This document shows positions 1-9,207 of a stretch of 64,000 nt of DNA, piece after piece (positions within the stretch are counted from its first letter, which is position 1; the number at the start of each line of letters is the position of its first letter). The position numbers and the translations under genes were made by a program. The notes beneath the pieces were generated by a model that was not told the origin of the DNA, ran no database searches, and saw nothing but the letters and a program-made list of their open reading frames with translations. Origin of the DNA: Candidatus Acidianus copahuensis (GTDB taxonomy: Archaea; Thermoproteota; Thermoprotei_A; Sulfolobales; Sulfolobaceae); NCBI RefSeq assembly GCF_000632495.1, contig NZ_JFZT01000044.1, forward strand, positions 114,508-178,507, read 5' to 3'.

Positions 1-702
1 AGCGTAAAACGGTAGCAATGAAAGGATAGCAGTTTCTACTAAGAATATCAAGATTGGACTTAAAGGCAAACTTTGCAATCCTGTAATTCCCTGCATTAAG
101 ACAGAACCAGCTGTTGAAGGGGAGATATATAAAATGTCTAATGCCCAACTTGGAAGAAGGGAGTACGGATAATATAAGGGGGGTAGGATTGTGAAAAGTA
201 ATGATACGATAGTGGAGATTCCCCATGAATGTCTAGTATGTTTTACGAAGCTGGCTAAAGTTATTGCAAGGGATGAACTTGATATTAACAGCAAAATGAG
301 TATTCCTATAGAAATAATTGCAGTAAGAGGAGTAAAAATATTAAATATCCAACTCAGAATAGCGTAAACTACGATGCCCGGTATACTATTAATTAGGTTT
401 CCTAGAGTTAAACCGGTAATGTAGTCTAAAGGTCCTATCTCTGTAGCTACTAGAAGATCTTGAAATCTTAGCTGAAGTCTCATGAATGCAAAATCGCCAA
501 TTATTGAAAGGGAATTGCTAACAACTATTGAAATTAGACCTCCTAGGACTCCAAACTTCACGAACTCTCCCCTAGATATGAGGAATATGAAGAGGAGAAG
601 AGATAACGGTAAGGACAAGTATGAGAGAATATATATTGGAGCTCTCTTTATTCCAGTATATCCATACATCCACGCTAAAGCTAAAATAAACTTAATCCTC
701 AT
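1..702 (-). CDS. ABC-2 type permease, 3' part cut by window edge
   Basis: Membrane subunit of an ABC exporter. The reading frame is open from an ATG at 702 to the left edge (234 codons, no stop). It overlaps the last codons of the ATPase gene upstream by 11 bases, the usual sign of translational coupling. The translation starts MRIKFILALAWMYGYTG and shows about five hydrophobic helices separated by short polar loops, as in the ABC-2 permease family. The C-terminus lies outside the window. The substrate cannot be told; DrrAB-type pairs export drugs, lipids or ions. The frame was read by hand from the complementary strand, and the ORFs on the opposite strand here are shadows of it. Confidence 0.8.
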   Translation of the reverse strand, partial: MRIKFILALAWMYGYTGIKRAPIYILSYLSLPLSLLLFIFLISRGEFVKFGVLGGLISIVVSNSLSIIGDFAFMRLQLRFQDLLVATEIGPLDYITGLTLGNLINSIPGIVVYAILSWIFNIFTPLTAIISIGILILLLISSSSLAITLASFVKHTRHSWGISTIVSLLFTILPPLYYPYSLLPSWALDILYISPSTAGSVLMQGITGLQSLPLSPILIFLVETAILSLLPFYA

Positions 703-1516
703 ACAATCCCCTCATGATAAAGACGTCCTCTAAACTAGTAGGCTTTATTACAACTCCCTTTCCGACCATTTTCTTTGCCCCATCTTCATCAACGTAAGAT
801 ATCCTCATTGAACCGATTTTTATGTTACCTGTTCCCTCGACTCTAACTATGCCTTTTAATGAAGATAGGAGTTCTTCTGGAGAACCTTGGGCTATCAACT
901 TTCCCTTATGCATCATAGCAATGTCTTGGCACAATTCCTCAGCTTCCTCCATGTAGTGAGTTGTGAGGACCATGTTTGAACTCATTTCCTTTATTACCGA
1001 CCAAACCTCTAATCTAGAAACAGGATCAAGGCCAGTTGTCGGTTCGTCAAGAAATACAACTTCTGCGTTAGAGCTTAGAGCCATTGCAACAAAGATTTTT
1101 CTTTTCATTCCGCCGGATAACTCATCAGCTGGTTTATTCATTGCGTCTCCCAATCCGACTTCTTTTAAAGCTCTCCTAGCTGAAGAAAGTGCCTCAGAGA
1201 AAGAAAAACCTCTAGCGGTTAAGTAAACAATGACGTGTTCAAGGGGGCTAGCAATTCCAAAGGGAGAGGCTTCTTGAGGAATACTGCTAATTATTTTTCT
1301 AACCTTCTTCACTTCTCTTACCACGTCATAACCGTTTATCGTTGCTCTTCCCTTAGTTGGGAGTAATTGGGTAGACAGAATTCTTAAGAGAGTTGTCTTT
1401 CCTGCACCGTTTCTTCCTATGATGCATGAGAATCTAGAGGATAACTTGAAGCTTAAATCCTCTATTGCAACAGTGCCATCTCCATAGACCTTTCTTAAGT
1501 TCTCAGTCTCTATCAT
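692..1516 (-). CDS. ABC transporter ATP-binding protein (DrrA/ABC-2 type)
   Basis: Nucleotide-binding subunit, 274 aa, that powers the permease encoded immediately downstream. Visible motifs in order are Walker A GRNGAGKT (about residues 34-41), the signature LSGGMKRK, Walker B VVFLDEPTTGLDP and the switch histidine in VLTTHYMEEAEEL. The C-terminal 60 residues form a small extra domain like those of DrrA-type exporters. Its stop codon overlaps the permease start, so the two are surely one operon. The start ATG at 1516 is preceded by a short AT-rich spacer shared with the divergent gene at 1592. Substrate unknown; export is likely because no binding protein is present. Confidence 0.93.
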   Translation of the reverse strand: MIETENLRKVYGDGTVAIEDLSFKLSSRFSCIIGRNGAGKTTLLRILSTQLLPTKGRATINGYDVVREVKKVRKIISSIPQEASPFGIASPLEHVIVYLTARGFSFSEALSSARRALKEVGLGDAMNKPADELSGGMKRKIFVAMALSSNAEVVFLDEPTTGLDPVSRLEVWSVIKEMSSNMVLTTHYMEEAEELCQDIAMMHKGKLIAQGSPEELLSSLKGIVRVEGTGNIKIGSMRISYVDEDGAKKMVGKGVVIKPTSLEDVFIMRGLYED

Positions 1517-1591
1517 ATTACAAAATAAGGGAATGCGATTAAAACGCTAACCTTTTGATGCTAAAATGATTTAATTATAAGGAAATTGAAC

Positions 1592-2287
1592 ATGATTAAC
1601 GATGAACATCTAAGAAGTATAAGGGAAGGGACATTAATAGGAATAGTCTCTAGTTTATTATTAGGAATACCTCTCATAATATTTTCAATATTGGGTCTAC
1701 CTCTTTTTGAAGCTATTTTCCTATTAATATATCTCATTATAAACATATTTGTAGGAGTAAAGTTTTACCAAGGATTCAACGGTATAGATCGCCTAGGAAA
1801 GATAGGGGGAATAATCTTTATGATACCATTTGTAGAGTTAATAGGGACTATACTTTTAGCAATTGCGTTTTTTAGGTTAGGTTCTAAATATGATAGTGTA
1901 AATCTTAAGTTAGGGAGTATTGTTCTCATTTTTTTACCGTTTTTAGGTTTCATCTTAATTTTCTTCGGATTAAACAAAGTCAATTTATTAACGTTTTCTC
2001 AACCCCCATTACAATCTACTCCTCAATACATTCCAGTCTATCAGGTGGGAGTAGGAAAGATAAATGGAAATGTTGTTACATTTCAGCTGTATGTTGGAAC
2101 CCCTGTAGGTATTAGCTCTATTGTCGTTGAGGGAACAAATATATACTCTACGTCAATCCAGCCTAGCTTCTTGCAACAAGGAGTTAATACTATTGTTGTC
2201 ACTCTCTCTGATATTCCTCAAGCTATCCAAAATAGACGATTACTAGTTTACTTGTCTAATGGAACAACAATTTTTGTTGTAATTTGA
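1592..2287 (+). CDS. DUF973-like membrane protein
   Basis: Unknown function. The first 140 residues contain four strongly hydrophobic helices (LIGIVSSLLLGIPLIIFSIL, the helix ending in IINIFVGVKF, IGGIIFMIPFVELIGTILL, LGSIVLIFLPFLGFILIFF). A Pro/Gln linker and a roughly 85-residue beta-rich domain with a regular Val/Ile pattern follow. This layout matches the DUF973 proteins common in Sulfolobales; the family call is by resemblance. An in-frame TTG at 1586 is an alternative start, but the ATG at 1592 is preferred. It is divergent from the ABC exporter and may share its control region. No catalytic motif is seen. Confidence 0.75.
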   Translation: MINDEHLRSIREGTLIGIVSSLLLGIPLIIFSILGLPLFEAIFLLIYLIINIFVGVKFYQGFNGIDRLGKIGGIIFMIPFVELIGTILLAIAFFRLGSKYDSVNLKLGSIVLIFLPFLGFILIFFGLNKVNLLTFSQPPLQSTPQYIPVYQVGVGKINGNVVTFQLYVGTPVGISSIVVEGTNIYSTSIQPSFLQQGVNTIVVTLSDIPQAIQNRRLLVYLSNGTTIFVVI

Positions 2288-2384
2288 TCCAAAAAGCCTT
2301 TGAATTGGAAAAATTATAGCACATATTTAGAATTAGAAGGAACAAAGAGATGCTATATATGATCCCTCCCTTTTTTTTAACTTA

Positions 2385-2615
2385 ATACAGAATTTGTATA
2401 TGCGTGTAGACTCGAAGAAGGGACTGTGAAAGGGTGAAAAGCAAGAGGAACAAGAATGTGCTGGTTTTTCCACACACCCAAGGTCTTTGATAAGACTTTC
2501 AAGGTGTAGGTAGGTTAGCCCGCTAATTGATCGTAATGATGAACTCTGTTCATAACGTGATGAAGTTCAATGGTTCCACTGAAAATAAATGTCCGTAAAA
2601 CCCGAACTGCAGAAA
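2385..2615 (+). repeat. R1 repeat, degenerate copy
   Basis: Diverged member of the R1 family (best copies at 19673, 24350 and 26872). Shared landmarks are the GTAGACTCGAAGAAGGGAC block at about 2405, the TTAGCCCGCTAAT block near 2515, and the end motif AATAAATGTCCGTAAAACCC near 2585. Hairpin 2 reads TGAAC-TCT-GTTCA at 2540-2552. The G-C pair of the other copies is replaced by A-T on both arms, so the stem is kept while the sequence changes. No protein gene is seen in 2288-2722. Confidence 0.7.
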
Positions 2616-2722
2616 TCCCCCTATAAAAGTTTAGACATTCAATAGAGTCAACTCTGCCTAAGTGTGTTTGGAAGTTAGAATTCAAACATAAGACTTAATT
2701 CCCAAGAACAAGATATCATATC

Positions 2723-4765
2723 ATGCGGAGAACAGACTTAGATCAAGTTATTCTTGGTAAAGGTAACTATGTAGACGATTTGGATTTTAAGGGATTTTAT
2801 GGCGTATTTGTAAGAAGTCAATATCCTCATGCTAAGTTTAAATTGGATGTTTCTAGCGTTTTGGAGAAGGGCGCAAAGGTAATAACGGCTGCTGATTTTC
2901 CTCAAGTAAATGGTGAAAAAACAGAGAATGAGGGAACAATGCTAACTTTACCCTTGGCTTATAAGAAGGTGAGATACTTGGGAGAACCAATAGCGCTTGT
3001 AATATCTGAGGATCCCTATAAAGCTACTGACTTAGCTGAGCTAGTTTCAGTGGACTATGAGCAATTACCTCCTGTGACAAATATCGATTTTGCTATTAAG
3101 AACGAAGTACTAGTATTTGAGGAGGTAGGTTCTAACGAGGTATATCGTAAAACTTTTGAGTACGGTAAAATGCCTTCAGATAGACAACTAGACCTGGAAT
3201 TATATTGGAGTAGATCCTCTGGAAATCCTATAGAGACTTTCGGAGTAATTGCATATCCAGACGGCACAATAATTTCTAACGTACAGGCTCCTCAATTTCA
3301 AGCAAAGGAGATTGAAAAAGTACTAGGCAAGTCTAGAGTAATTCCTGTGAGGCATGGAGGGAGTTTCGGCTCAAAATTTTCCGTAACTAAGTACGCACTA
3401 GCATTAGGTCTTGCATCAAAGAAGTTTGGTATACCAATAAAATGGTTAGAGACTAGGACTGAACATTTAGAGGCGTCTAATAGTTCTGGTCCGGAAAGAA
3501 AGTTTAATGTAAAAGCTCACTTTTTAAGTGATGGGACTGTAACTGGGCTAGAGTTCAAGATCTGGGAAGACGTCGGTTCAACGCTATTTAATGGCCAAGC
3601 CTTTAAGCCAACTGGAATTATAGCAGGACCTTATAAAATCACAAACCTGAAATATGACGTATCCTTAGTTGCAACAAATAAGAATCCACCAGGAGCTTTT
3701 AGGGGAGCAGGAACCCCTCCTCATACTTGGGCGCTCGAAAGAACTATGGACGCAATTGCCGACGACCTAGGAATAGATAGATCGGAGATTAGAAAGAAGA
3801 ACCTTCTTTCTACTCTTCCTTACGAATCTCCTTACGCTTTTTATGACTCAGGTAACCCGAGACAATTACTTGAATTGGCGATCTCTAGAAGCGATGTATT
3901 CTCGCTGAGGAAAAAAGGGTTTGGAATTGGAATAGCTTGTTCAACAGATCCTAGTACTCCATCAGGTGAGGAAGGGGTTAGGTTAACTATTAAGAACGGA
4001 AAAGTAATTGTAGGAATAGGTTATGGACCTGAGGGACAAGGGAATGAACACTTAGCTAAGATATTAACGTCTAAGTTATTATCAATTCCAGTGGACTTAG
4101 TTGATGTAGAGATATTAGACAGCGAACACTCGCCAACAAGTTTTGGACCTGGGGGAAGCAGAATGGCAGTCTTTATGGCTGGAGCATTAAAGGGGGCAGC
4201 AGAGGAATTAATATCTAAATTAAGAAGAAGGACTGGTGGAGAGTATACTGAAGGATATTTTGTGACGCGAAAAGGCGAAAAGATTTCTTTACTCTCAATG
4301 GACGAGAAAGTGAGTTATGTCTTCTCTTTGCAAGGTAAAACTCGATTTAACGCATATCCATTTGCATGCGATATAGCAGTAGTGAGGAGTGACGAAAGTG
4401 GAATCATAAGGCCAGTGAAGCTAATTGTATACTTAGATCCTGGTACACCTCTAGACGAGGAGCTTGTAAAGGAACAGGTAATAGGAGGTTCTGCAATAGG
4501 TATATCTGTTGCGCTTTATGAGAAATATATCTACAATAGTGAAGGTCAACTGTTAACTACTAGCTTATCAGATTATGGTATGCCTACTGCTGTTGAGATT
4601 CCACAGATTGAAGTTAATTTAGTTCCAACTCCTTCACCATATACTCCAATGGGGGCTAAGGGAATAGGGGAAATACCTGTAGGAGTTGCAGCAGCTGCTG
4701 TAACTAGTGCAGTTGAGGATTTAATGAAGAGGAGAATTAGAGAAGTTCCAATAACTAGCGAGTAG
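2723..4765 (+). CDS. Molybdenum hydroxylase large subunit (CoxL/XdhB-like), orphan
   Basis: Catalytic molybdopterin-binding subunit of the xanthine dehydrogenase/aldehyde oxidase/CO dehydrogenase family, 680 aa, which is short for a family usually near 750-800. It shows the N-terminal substrate-channel domain (LPLAYKKVRYLGEPIALVIS), the molybdopterin loop HGGSFGSK near residue 210, the PGAFRGAGTPPHTWALER loop, GPEGQGNEHLAK, and the C-terminal MGAKGIGEIPVGVAAAAVTSA. The last holds the Glu that is the usual catalytic base (KGIGE). It lacks the CO dehydrogenase active-site loop with Cys, so CO oxidation is unlikely; an aldehyde or heterocycle is more likely. No FAD or 2Fe-2S subunit lies beside it. 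An XdhC/CoxI-type factor lies 13 kb away. Confidence 0.87.
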   Translation: MRRTDLDQVILGKGNYVDDLDFKGFYGVFVRSQYPHAKFKLDVSSVLEKGAKVITAADFPQVNGEKTENEGTMLTLPLAYKKVRYLGEPIALVISEDPYKATDLAELVSVDYEQLPPVTNIDFAIKNEVLVFEEVGSNEVYRKTFEYGKMPSDRQLDLELYWSRSSGNPIETFGVIAYPDGTIISNVQAPQFQAKEIEKVLGKSRVIPVRHGGSFGSKFSVTKYALALGLASKKFGIPIKWLETRTEHLEASNSSGPERKFNVKAHFLSDGTVTGLEFKIWEDVGSTLFNGQAFKPTGIIAGPYKITNLKYDVSLVATNKNPPGAFRGAGTPPHTWALERTMDAIADDLGIDRSEIRKKNLLSTLPYESPYAFYDSGNPRQLLELAISRSDVFSLRKKGFGIGIACSTDPSTPSGEEGVRLTIKNGKVIVGIGYGPEGQGNEHLAKILTSKLLSIPVDLVDVEILDSEHSPTSFGPGGSRMAVFMAGALKGAAEELISKLRRRTGGEYTEGYFVTRKGEKISLLSMDEKVSYVFSLQGKTRFNAYPFACDIAVVRSDESGIIRPVKLIVYLDPGTPLDEELVKEQVIGGSAIGISVALYEKYIYNSEGQLLTTSLSDYGMPTAVEIPQIEVNLVPTPSPYTPMGAKGIGEIPVGVAAAAVTSAVEDLMKRRIREVPITSE

Positions 4766-4796
4766 TATATAATTCTTGATATATGTCGAAGCACGT

Positions 4797-5216
4797 CTAT
4801 TTTTTCTCTTCCAAAAGTTTTTCTCCTTCTCTAGCAACTCGTTCATCAACATCCTTTATAATATACGTATTCTTTTCAGTTATTAAATACAGGGAAGCAC
4901 ACCCAAATTTCTTGGCTAAAAATCCCTGAGATACAAAGTTCTCTTTTATCTCGTTGCAACTTAACTTTATTGGTCTAGATAGGGGTGACTGTATAGTAAA
5001 TTGGCAATCCTCAATTTTATACTTAAATGATCTCTTCCATATAATATAAATAAAAAGTAATAAATACCAAATACCTACAAATATTAGATAATTAAGGATC
5101 TTTTCTGGACTAATTTCCAAAAAAGCCGAGGTTATCCCTAAGATAATGGTCCCTTTTAAGATAGTCTTCTTAACCTTTGGACGAATATAGCCAGCACGCA
5201 ATCTTGTGTCCTCCAA
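4797..5216 (-). CDS. Small membrane protein with possible PH-like domain
   Basis: Unrecognised 139-residue protein. Two adjacent hydrophobic helices (about residues 20-55) are followed by a basic stretch WKRSFKYK and a mixed alpha/beta C-terminal domain of about 80 residues, a layout shared by bacterial PH-domain membrane proteins. The start is uncertain. TTG at 5216 gives a 47-base overlap with the upstream ATPase gene, and a second TTG at 5201 is possible. It ends the dipeptide-type ABC operon and may be co-transcribed with it. No link to transport function can be shown. Confidence 0.55.
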   Translation of the reverse strand: MEDTRLRAGYIRPKVKKTILKGTIILGITSAFLEISPEKILNYLIFVGIWYLLLFIYIIWKRSFKYKIEDCQFTIQSPLSRPIKLSCNEIKENFVSQGFLAKKFGCASLYLITEKNTYIIKDVDERVAREGEKLLEEKK

Positions 5217-6117
5217 GGTCAGCTAGTTCAGGCTCTTTCTCCTTACATATTGGCATGACAAAAGGACATCTAGGATGAAACCTGCAGCCATTTGGTGGAT
5301 TTATTAGACTTGGAACTTCTCCGGTCGGTGGTTTTAGATCCTTTTTCCCAATGATCGGGGCAGAGCTTATTAAAGCTTGGGAGTATGGATGAAGGGGCTT
5401 AGATAACACCTCGTCAGTTCTTCCAACTTCCATTAATTTTCCGGCATAGAGTATAGCTACCCTGTCAGAAATAAATTTGCTAACGAGCAAGTTATGCGTG
5501 ATAAACATGAAGGTTAAGTTCATTTGATTTTGTAAGTCTAATAGGAGGTTTAGAATTTGAGCTTGTACTGATGCGTCTAGAGCTGAGGTTGGTTCGTCAA
5601 GGATAATGAGTTTAGGAGATTTAGCTAATGCTCTAGCTATGGCGACCCTCTGAACTTGTCCTCCCGAAAGCTCTTTAGGATATTTATCCTTGACGTAGGA
5701 GTAATCTAATCCGACAAGTTCTAAGTATTTTTTAATCTCCTCCTCATCACCTTTTTTCATAGGCTCCTTAATTAACTCCTTAACTCTCATCCTTGGATTG
5801 AGTGAGGTTGTAGGATTTTGAAATACCATTGAAATTTTCTCTCTAACCATTTCATAATTAGTATCTACTTCTTTGCCATCAAAGTAAAGGTATCCCCTAC
5901 TAGGCTTTTCAATCGTTGCAAGAATTTTTCCCAAAGTTGTTTTTCCAGATCCACTTTCCCCAACTATTCCTAGGACTTCTCCTTGAGCGATATTTAATGA
6001 TACGTTTTCGAGAGCCCTAACATATGATATTTGTCTTCTAGTAATTGACTCGATTATTCCCTTCTTTTCAGCAGGATACAACTTGTAAATTTCTCTTGCA
6101 GTATAAATTTCAACCAT
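5170..6117 (-). CDS. Dipeptide/oligopeptide-class ABC importer ATPase (OppF/DppF type)
   Basis: Second ATPase of the importer, 315 aa. Motifs are Walker A GIVGESGSGKTTLGK, signature LSGGQVQRVAIARAL, Walker B LIILDEPTSALD and switch MFITHNLLVS. The C-terminal domain typical of this subfamily is present, with the cysteine pattern CRFHPRCPFVMPICKEKEPEL. The gene overlaps the preceding ATPase by 8 bases. In Sulfolobales this transporter class serves peptides and also oligosaccharides, so the substrate cannot be settled from the ATPase. Confidence 0.92.
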   Translation of the reverse strand: MVEIYTAREIYKLYPAEKKGIIESITRRQISYVRALENVSLNIAQGEVLGIVGESGSGKTTLGKILATIEKPSRGYLYFDGKEVDTNYEMVREKISMVFQNPTTSLNPRMRVKELIKEPMKKGDEEEIKKYLELVGLDYSYVKDKYPKELSGGQVQRVAIARALAKSPKLIILDEPTSALDASVQAQILNLLLDLQNQMNLTFMFITHNLLVSKFISDRVAILYAGKLMEVGRTDEVLSKPLHPYSQALISSAPIIGKKDLKPPTGEVPSLINPPNGCRFHPRCPFVMPICKEKEPELADLGGHKIACWLYSSKG

Positions 6118-7075
6118 ATAGCCAACACCTTACATTCCTTTCGTCTTTCTCAATGATTTTTGGTTCATCTTTTTTGCATATATCCATAACTTTTGGACAT
6201 CTGGGGCTAAATTTACAACCAGCCGGAAGTGTAAAGAATGAAGGTGGATTGCCTGGAATAGTCAGGAGTTTTCCCTCATTCTTAGTCTTTGTGGGAATGC
6301 TGGAGATTAGCCCTGAAGTGTAGGGATGTAAAGGGCTCTTAATCACTTTCTCTACGTCTCCATCTTCCATTATTCTTCCTGCATACATAACTATTATTCT
6401 AGTTGAAATCACGTATGCCAAGGATATATCATGTGTTATGAACATAATTGTTGTTCCTAATTCCTCATTTATCCTTTTCAGTATATTGACCACTTGGGCT
6501 TGAATAGTGACGTCTAAAGCGGATGTCGGTTCATCAGCTATGATTAATTTTGGTTTTAAGAGAAGGGCCATAGCTATAACCATTCTCTGGACTTGACCTC
6601 CTGAGAGCTGATGAGGGTATCTATTAATTATCGTTTCTGGATCTGGTATCCTAAGATCTTTTAACACATCAATAACTTCCTTTTGGGCTTCTTTCGCACT
6701 TACTTTTTCCCCACCCTTTAAACTCCTTGTTATTACTGTCTCAACTAGCTGATCTTTTACGTTTCTAACGGGATCTAGGCTATTTAGAGGATTTTGAAAT
6801 ATCATAAAAACTTCTTTTCCCCTTATTTTCTCTAGGTCATTTTCCTTAAGCTCAGTTATATTTACGTTATCCAAGTATATTTCTCCCCTTACTATAGCAT
6901 TAGGGGGGAGCACAGTTGCTAAAGTATGTCCTAATGTAGATTTTCCAGATCCTGATTCCCCTACAATTCCTATTACTTCTCCCTTATCAACACTAAGGTC
7001 AATATTGTCTAATATCCTAGTATAGCCTTGCAATGTCTTGTAATAAACTCTCAAGTTTTTTATATTCAAGAGCAT
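6110..7075 (-). CDS. Dipeptide/oligopeptide-class ABC importer ATPase (OppD/DppD type)
   Basis: First ATPase of the importer, 321 aa. It carries Walker A GIVGESGSGKSTLGH, signature LSGGQVQRMVIAMAL, Walker B LIIADEPTSALD, switch MFITHDISLAY and the C-terminal oligopeptide-transporter domain with CKFSPRCPKVMDICKKDEP. It forms a heterodimer with the OppF-type protein encoded next, as is usual for the class. Ten bases separate it from the permease gene upstream, so all four genes from 9021 down to 5170 form one operon. Confidence 0.92.
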   Translation of the reverse strand: MLLNIKNLRVYYKTLQGYTRILDNIDLSVDKGEVIGIVGESGSGKSTLGHTLATVLPPNAIVRGEIYLDNVNITELKENDLEKIRGKEVFMIFQNPLNSLDPVRNVKDQLVETVITRSLKGGEKVSAKEAQKEVIDVLKDLRIPDPETIINRYPHQLSGGQVQRMVIAMALLLKPKLIIADEPTSALDVTIQAQVVNILKRINEELGTTIMFITHDISLAYVISTRIIVMYAGRIMEDGDVEKVIKSPLHPYTSGLISSIPTKTKNEGKLLTIPGNPPSFFTLPAGCKFSPRCPKVMDICKKDEPKIIEKDERNVRCWLYG

Positions 7076-7084
7076 CTTAGCACC

Positions 7085-7990
7085 TCAGTATGTTATCCTA
7101 CCGCTTGTAATATCTTGTAGTCTATCTCCTACAAGGACAAAACCTACTACAATAATTAAAATCGTTAAACTTGGATATATAGCATACCACCACGCATAAG
7201 GGAGATTCGCAACTCCGTTAGACGCCATTTCTCCAAGCTCTGGAATTGGGGGTTGAATACCTATACCGAGGAACGCTAAAGTAGAATATGTTAGTATGAC
7301 GTTACCGAAATCTAGCGCTGCATAGGCAAATACTGGATCTAGGGAATTCAAAAACAAATACCTAAAGAACAGCCTAACCTTACTTACATTATATAGTTTT
7401 GAAGCGGAAACGAAGTCCATATTTTTAAGCTTCAGTATTTGAGCTCTGAAAAACCTAGCATAGGTTGGCCACCATACCGCTATTAGGGCTATTAATGCCC
7501 CCTCATAATTTGCTCTCGTTAGTACTGCTATGGCTATTACAAGTATTAAAGCAGGTAATGAAAGGATAGCATCAGTTATTCTCATGAGTACCTCATCTAT
7601 CATACCTCCAAGATATCCAGAAATTATTCCTATTATGCTACCTATTGTTATTCCAGCTAATACTACTGCAACTGAGGCTAATGCGTCTCTAGGTATAGCG
7701 TAAAGTATTCTAGAAAATATGCTCTCCCCTTCTACGTTAGTACCCATAATCATGGCAAAATTTGATATTATAGGAGGGTGAAGAACCAACGCATGGTTAC
7801 CAGCAAATGGATTACTTGGTAGCAGAATATGTCCAAGTTGCTGATCTTTTATCAATGAGCCAATGATTTGCAACGAACCCTCTATCAGTCCCCACCCAAA
7901 AAACAGTATGACTATTATTAGTCCTATTAGGCCTTGAACGTCTTTGCTCAACATCTTTACATAGAATTTTAGTCCTCCAGTATCGCTCAT
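7085..7990 (-). CDS. ABC importer permease (DppC type)
   Basis: Inner-membrane permease, 301 aa. An N-terminal helix (GLIGLIIVILFFGWGLI) is followed by an extracytoplasmic loop and a BPD_transp_1 domain of five helices. The EAA-like cytoplasmic loop that contacts the ATPases is seen as the stretch from ARFFRAQILKLKNMDFVSAS onward. The loop before it is longer than in bacterial DppC and contains GNHALVLHPP. The start ATG overlaps the end of the DppB-type gene by 4 bases. Confidence 0.9.
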   Translation of the reverse strand: MSDTGGLKFYVKMLSKDVQGLIGLIIVILFFGWGLIEGSLQIIGSLIKDQQLGHILLPSNPFAGNHALVLHPPIISNFAMIMGTNVEGESIFSRILYAIPRDALASVAVVLAGITIGSIIGIISGYLGGMIDEVLMRITDAILSLPALILVIAIAVLTRANYEGALIALIAVWWPTYARFFRAQILKLKNMDFVSASKLYNVSKVRLFFRYLFLNSLDPVFAYAALDFGNVILTYSTLAFLGIGIQPPIPELGEMASNGVANLPYAWWYAIYPSLTILIIVVGFVLVGDRLQDITSGRITY

Positions 7991-9021
7991 TCCAACTTCA
8001 CCCTTGGATCTATAACAGCGTAAAGAATATCTGCAATTAAGTTAGCTATAATTATTGAAAAACCGACGATGATTGTAGTATCTAGAACTGCAATATAGTC
8101 AAGTGAGATTATAGATTGAGCTATAAACCAGCCCATTCCCTTATAGTCAAACACATCCTCTATTACTACTGCTCCAGCGACGGAGTATCCAAAGAAAAGA
8201 GCTACCAATGTGATAATTGGTATAGACGCATTTCTTAAAGCCATTCCGTATACGACCTTTCTCCTTTTTAGTCCCTTCATAAATCCTAGTTTCACGAATT
8301 CAGATTCCATTACATCTAGCATTGTGGCTCTCGTCAGTCTGGTAACTATACCGAAGCTCACTAAAGAAAGAGCAAACATTGGTAGTATCATATGTCTTAT
8401 CATGCTAGTGAAGTAAGGCCAGTCTCCTGCTATTAAAGAATTCAAGAGGGGAAAAGGAGTATAAGAAGGAGGAGCCTTAAGTAATGGGTTAACTATCCCC
8501 CCACTTGGCAACAGTCCTAAGTCGTAAGATACTACGATAAGAAGAATAACAGCTACGAAGAATGGAGGTGAGGCCCAAGTAGTCAGATAAACTCCCTTAA
8601 TTAGATAGTCGCTCCACTTTTTTCTGTTTGCAGCAGCAATAGCACCTGAAATTATTCCTATTATGGTAGATAATATGACTGCAGGAATTACCAGTTCTAG
8701 AGTTATAGGAAGGAATTTTCCTATTAAATCGAGTTCTGGAACCTTATATACTACATCAGTTCCCCAATTTCCGTGCAATAAATTCCAAATATATGTAAAA
8801 ATTTGTATGTAAAGTGGCTGGTTAAGACCGTATTGCCTTATTATCTCTTGTATTTCGCTCGGCGGGGCATGGGGATTTCCTGCAATTATTTCCGCTAATC
8901 CTTGAGGAGTTTTTACTATTGCATGAATTAGTATAAAGAGAATAACAATAAGAATAAATAATGTAATTACAGCGTTTATAAGTCGTCTTAGTATAAATGA
9001 GGCAAGTTTTGTATCAATCAT
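7987..9021 (-). CDS. ABC importer permease (DppB type)
   Basis: First gene of the importer operon, 344 aa with six predicted helices. Diagnostic DppB features are the N-terminal FILRRLINAVITLFILIVI helix, the NLLHGNWGTDVVY loop and the EAA loop RLTRATMLDVMESEFVKLGF. It pairs with the DppC-type permease. The region 9022-9207 separates it from the divergent binding-protein gene and must hold promoters for both directions. Confidence 0.9.
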   Translation of the reverse strand: MIDTKLASFILRRLINAVITLFILIVILFILIHAIVKTPQGLAEIIAGNPHAPPSEIQEIIRQYGLNQPLYIQIFTYIWNLLHGNWGTDVVYKVPELDLIGKFLPITLELVIPAVILSTIIGIISGAIAAANRKKWSDYLIKGVYLTTWASPPFFVAVILLIVVSYDLGLLPSGGIVNPLLKAPPSYTPFPLLNSLIAGDWPYFTSMIRHMILPMFALSLVSFGIVTRLTRATMLDVMESEFVKLGFMKGLKRRKVVYGMALRNASIPIITLVALFFGYSVAGAVVIEDVFDYKGMGWFIAQSIISLDYIAVLDTTIIVGFSIIIANLIADILYAVIDPRVKLE

Positions 9022-9207
9022 TTCCTTCTAGTTTGGAGTAGTTTCATCTAAATAAAAATTTTCTTTAATACTTTCCTTTTTCTCTATTAATAATTCATTC
9101 CTATAAGGGAAAGTTATGGTCAATTATATAATATTGATATCATGGAACCTTGAAAACCTATACATATACAAAAGATTTAAAATTAAAAGAAGGCGGTTAT
9201 AAAAATA

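Noticed and set aside
482..733. Plus-strand frame of 83 residues
   Set aside because: It lies opposite the ABC-2 permease, whose minus-strand frame is longer, open to the edge and coupled to the ATPase.
2723..4765. CO dehydrogenase large subunit proper (CoxL form I)
   Set aside because: The active-site loop here is AFRGAG-type, without the Cys-containing CoxL motif, and no CoxM/CoxS genes are adjacent.
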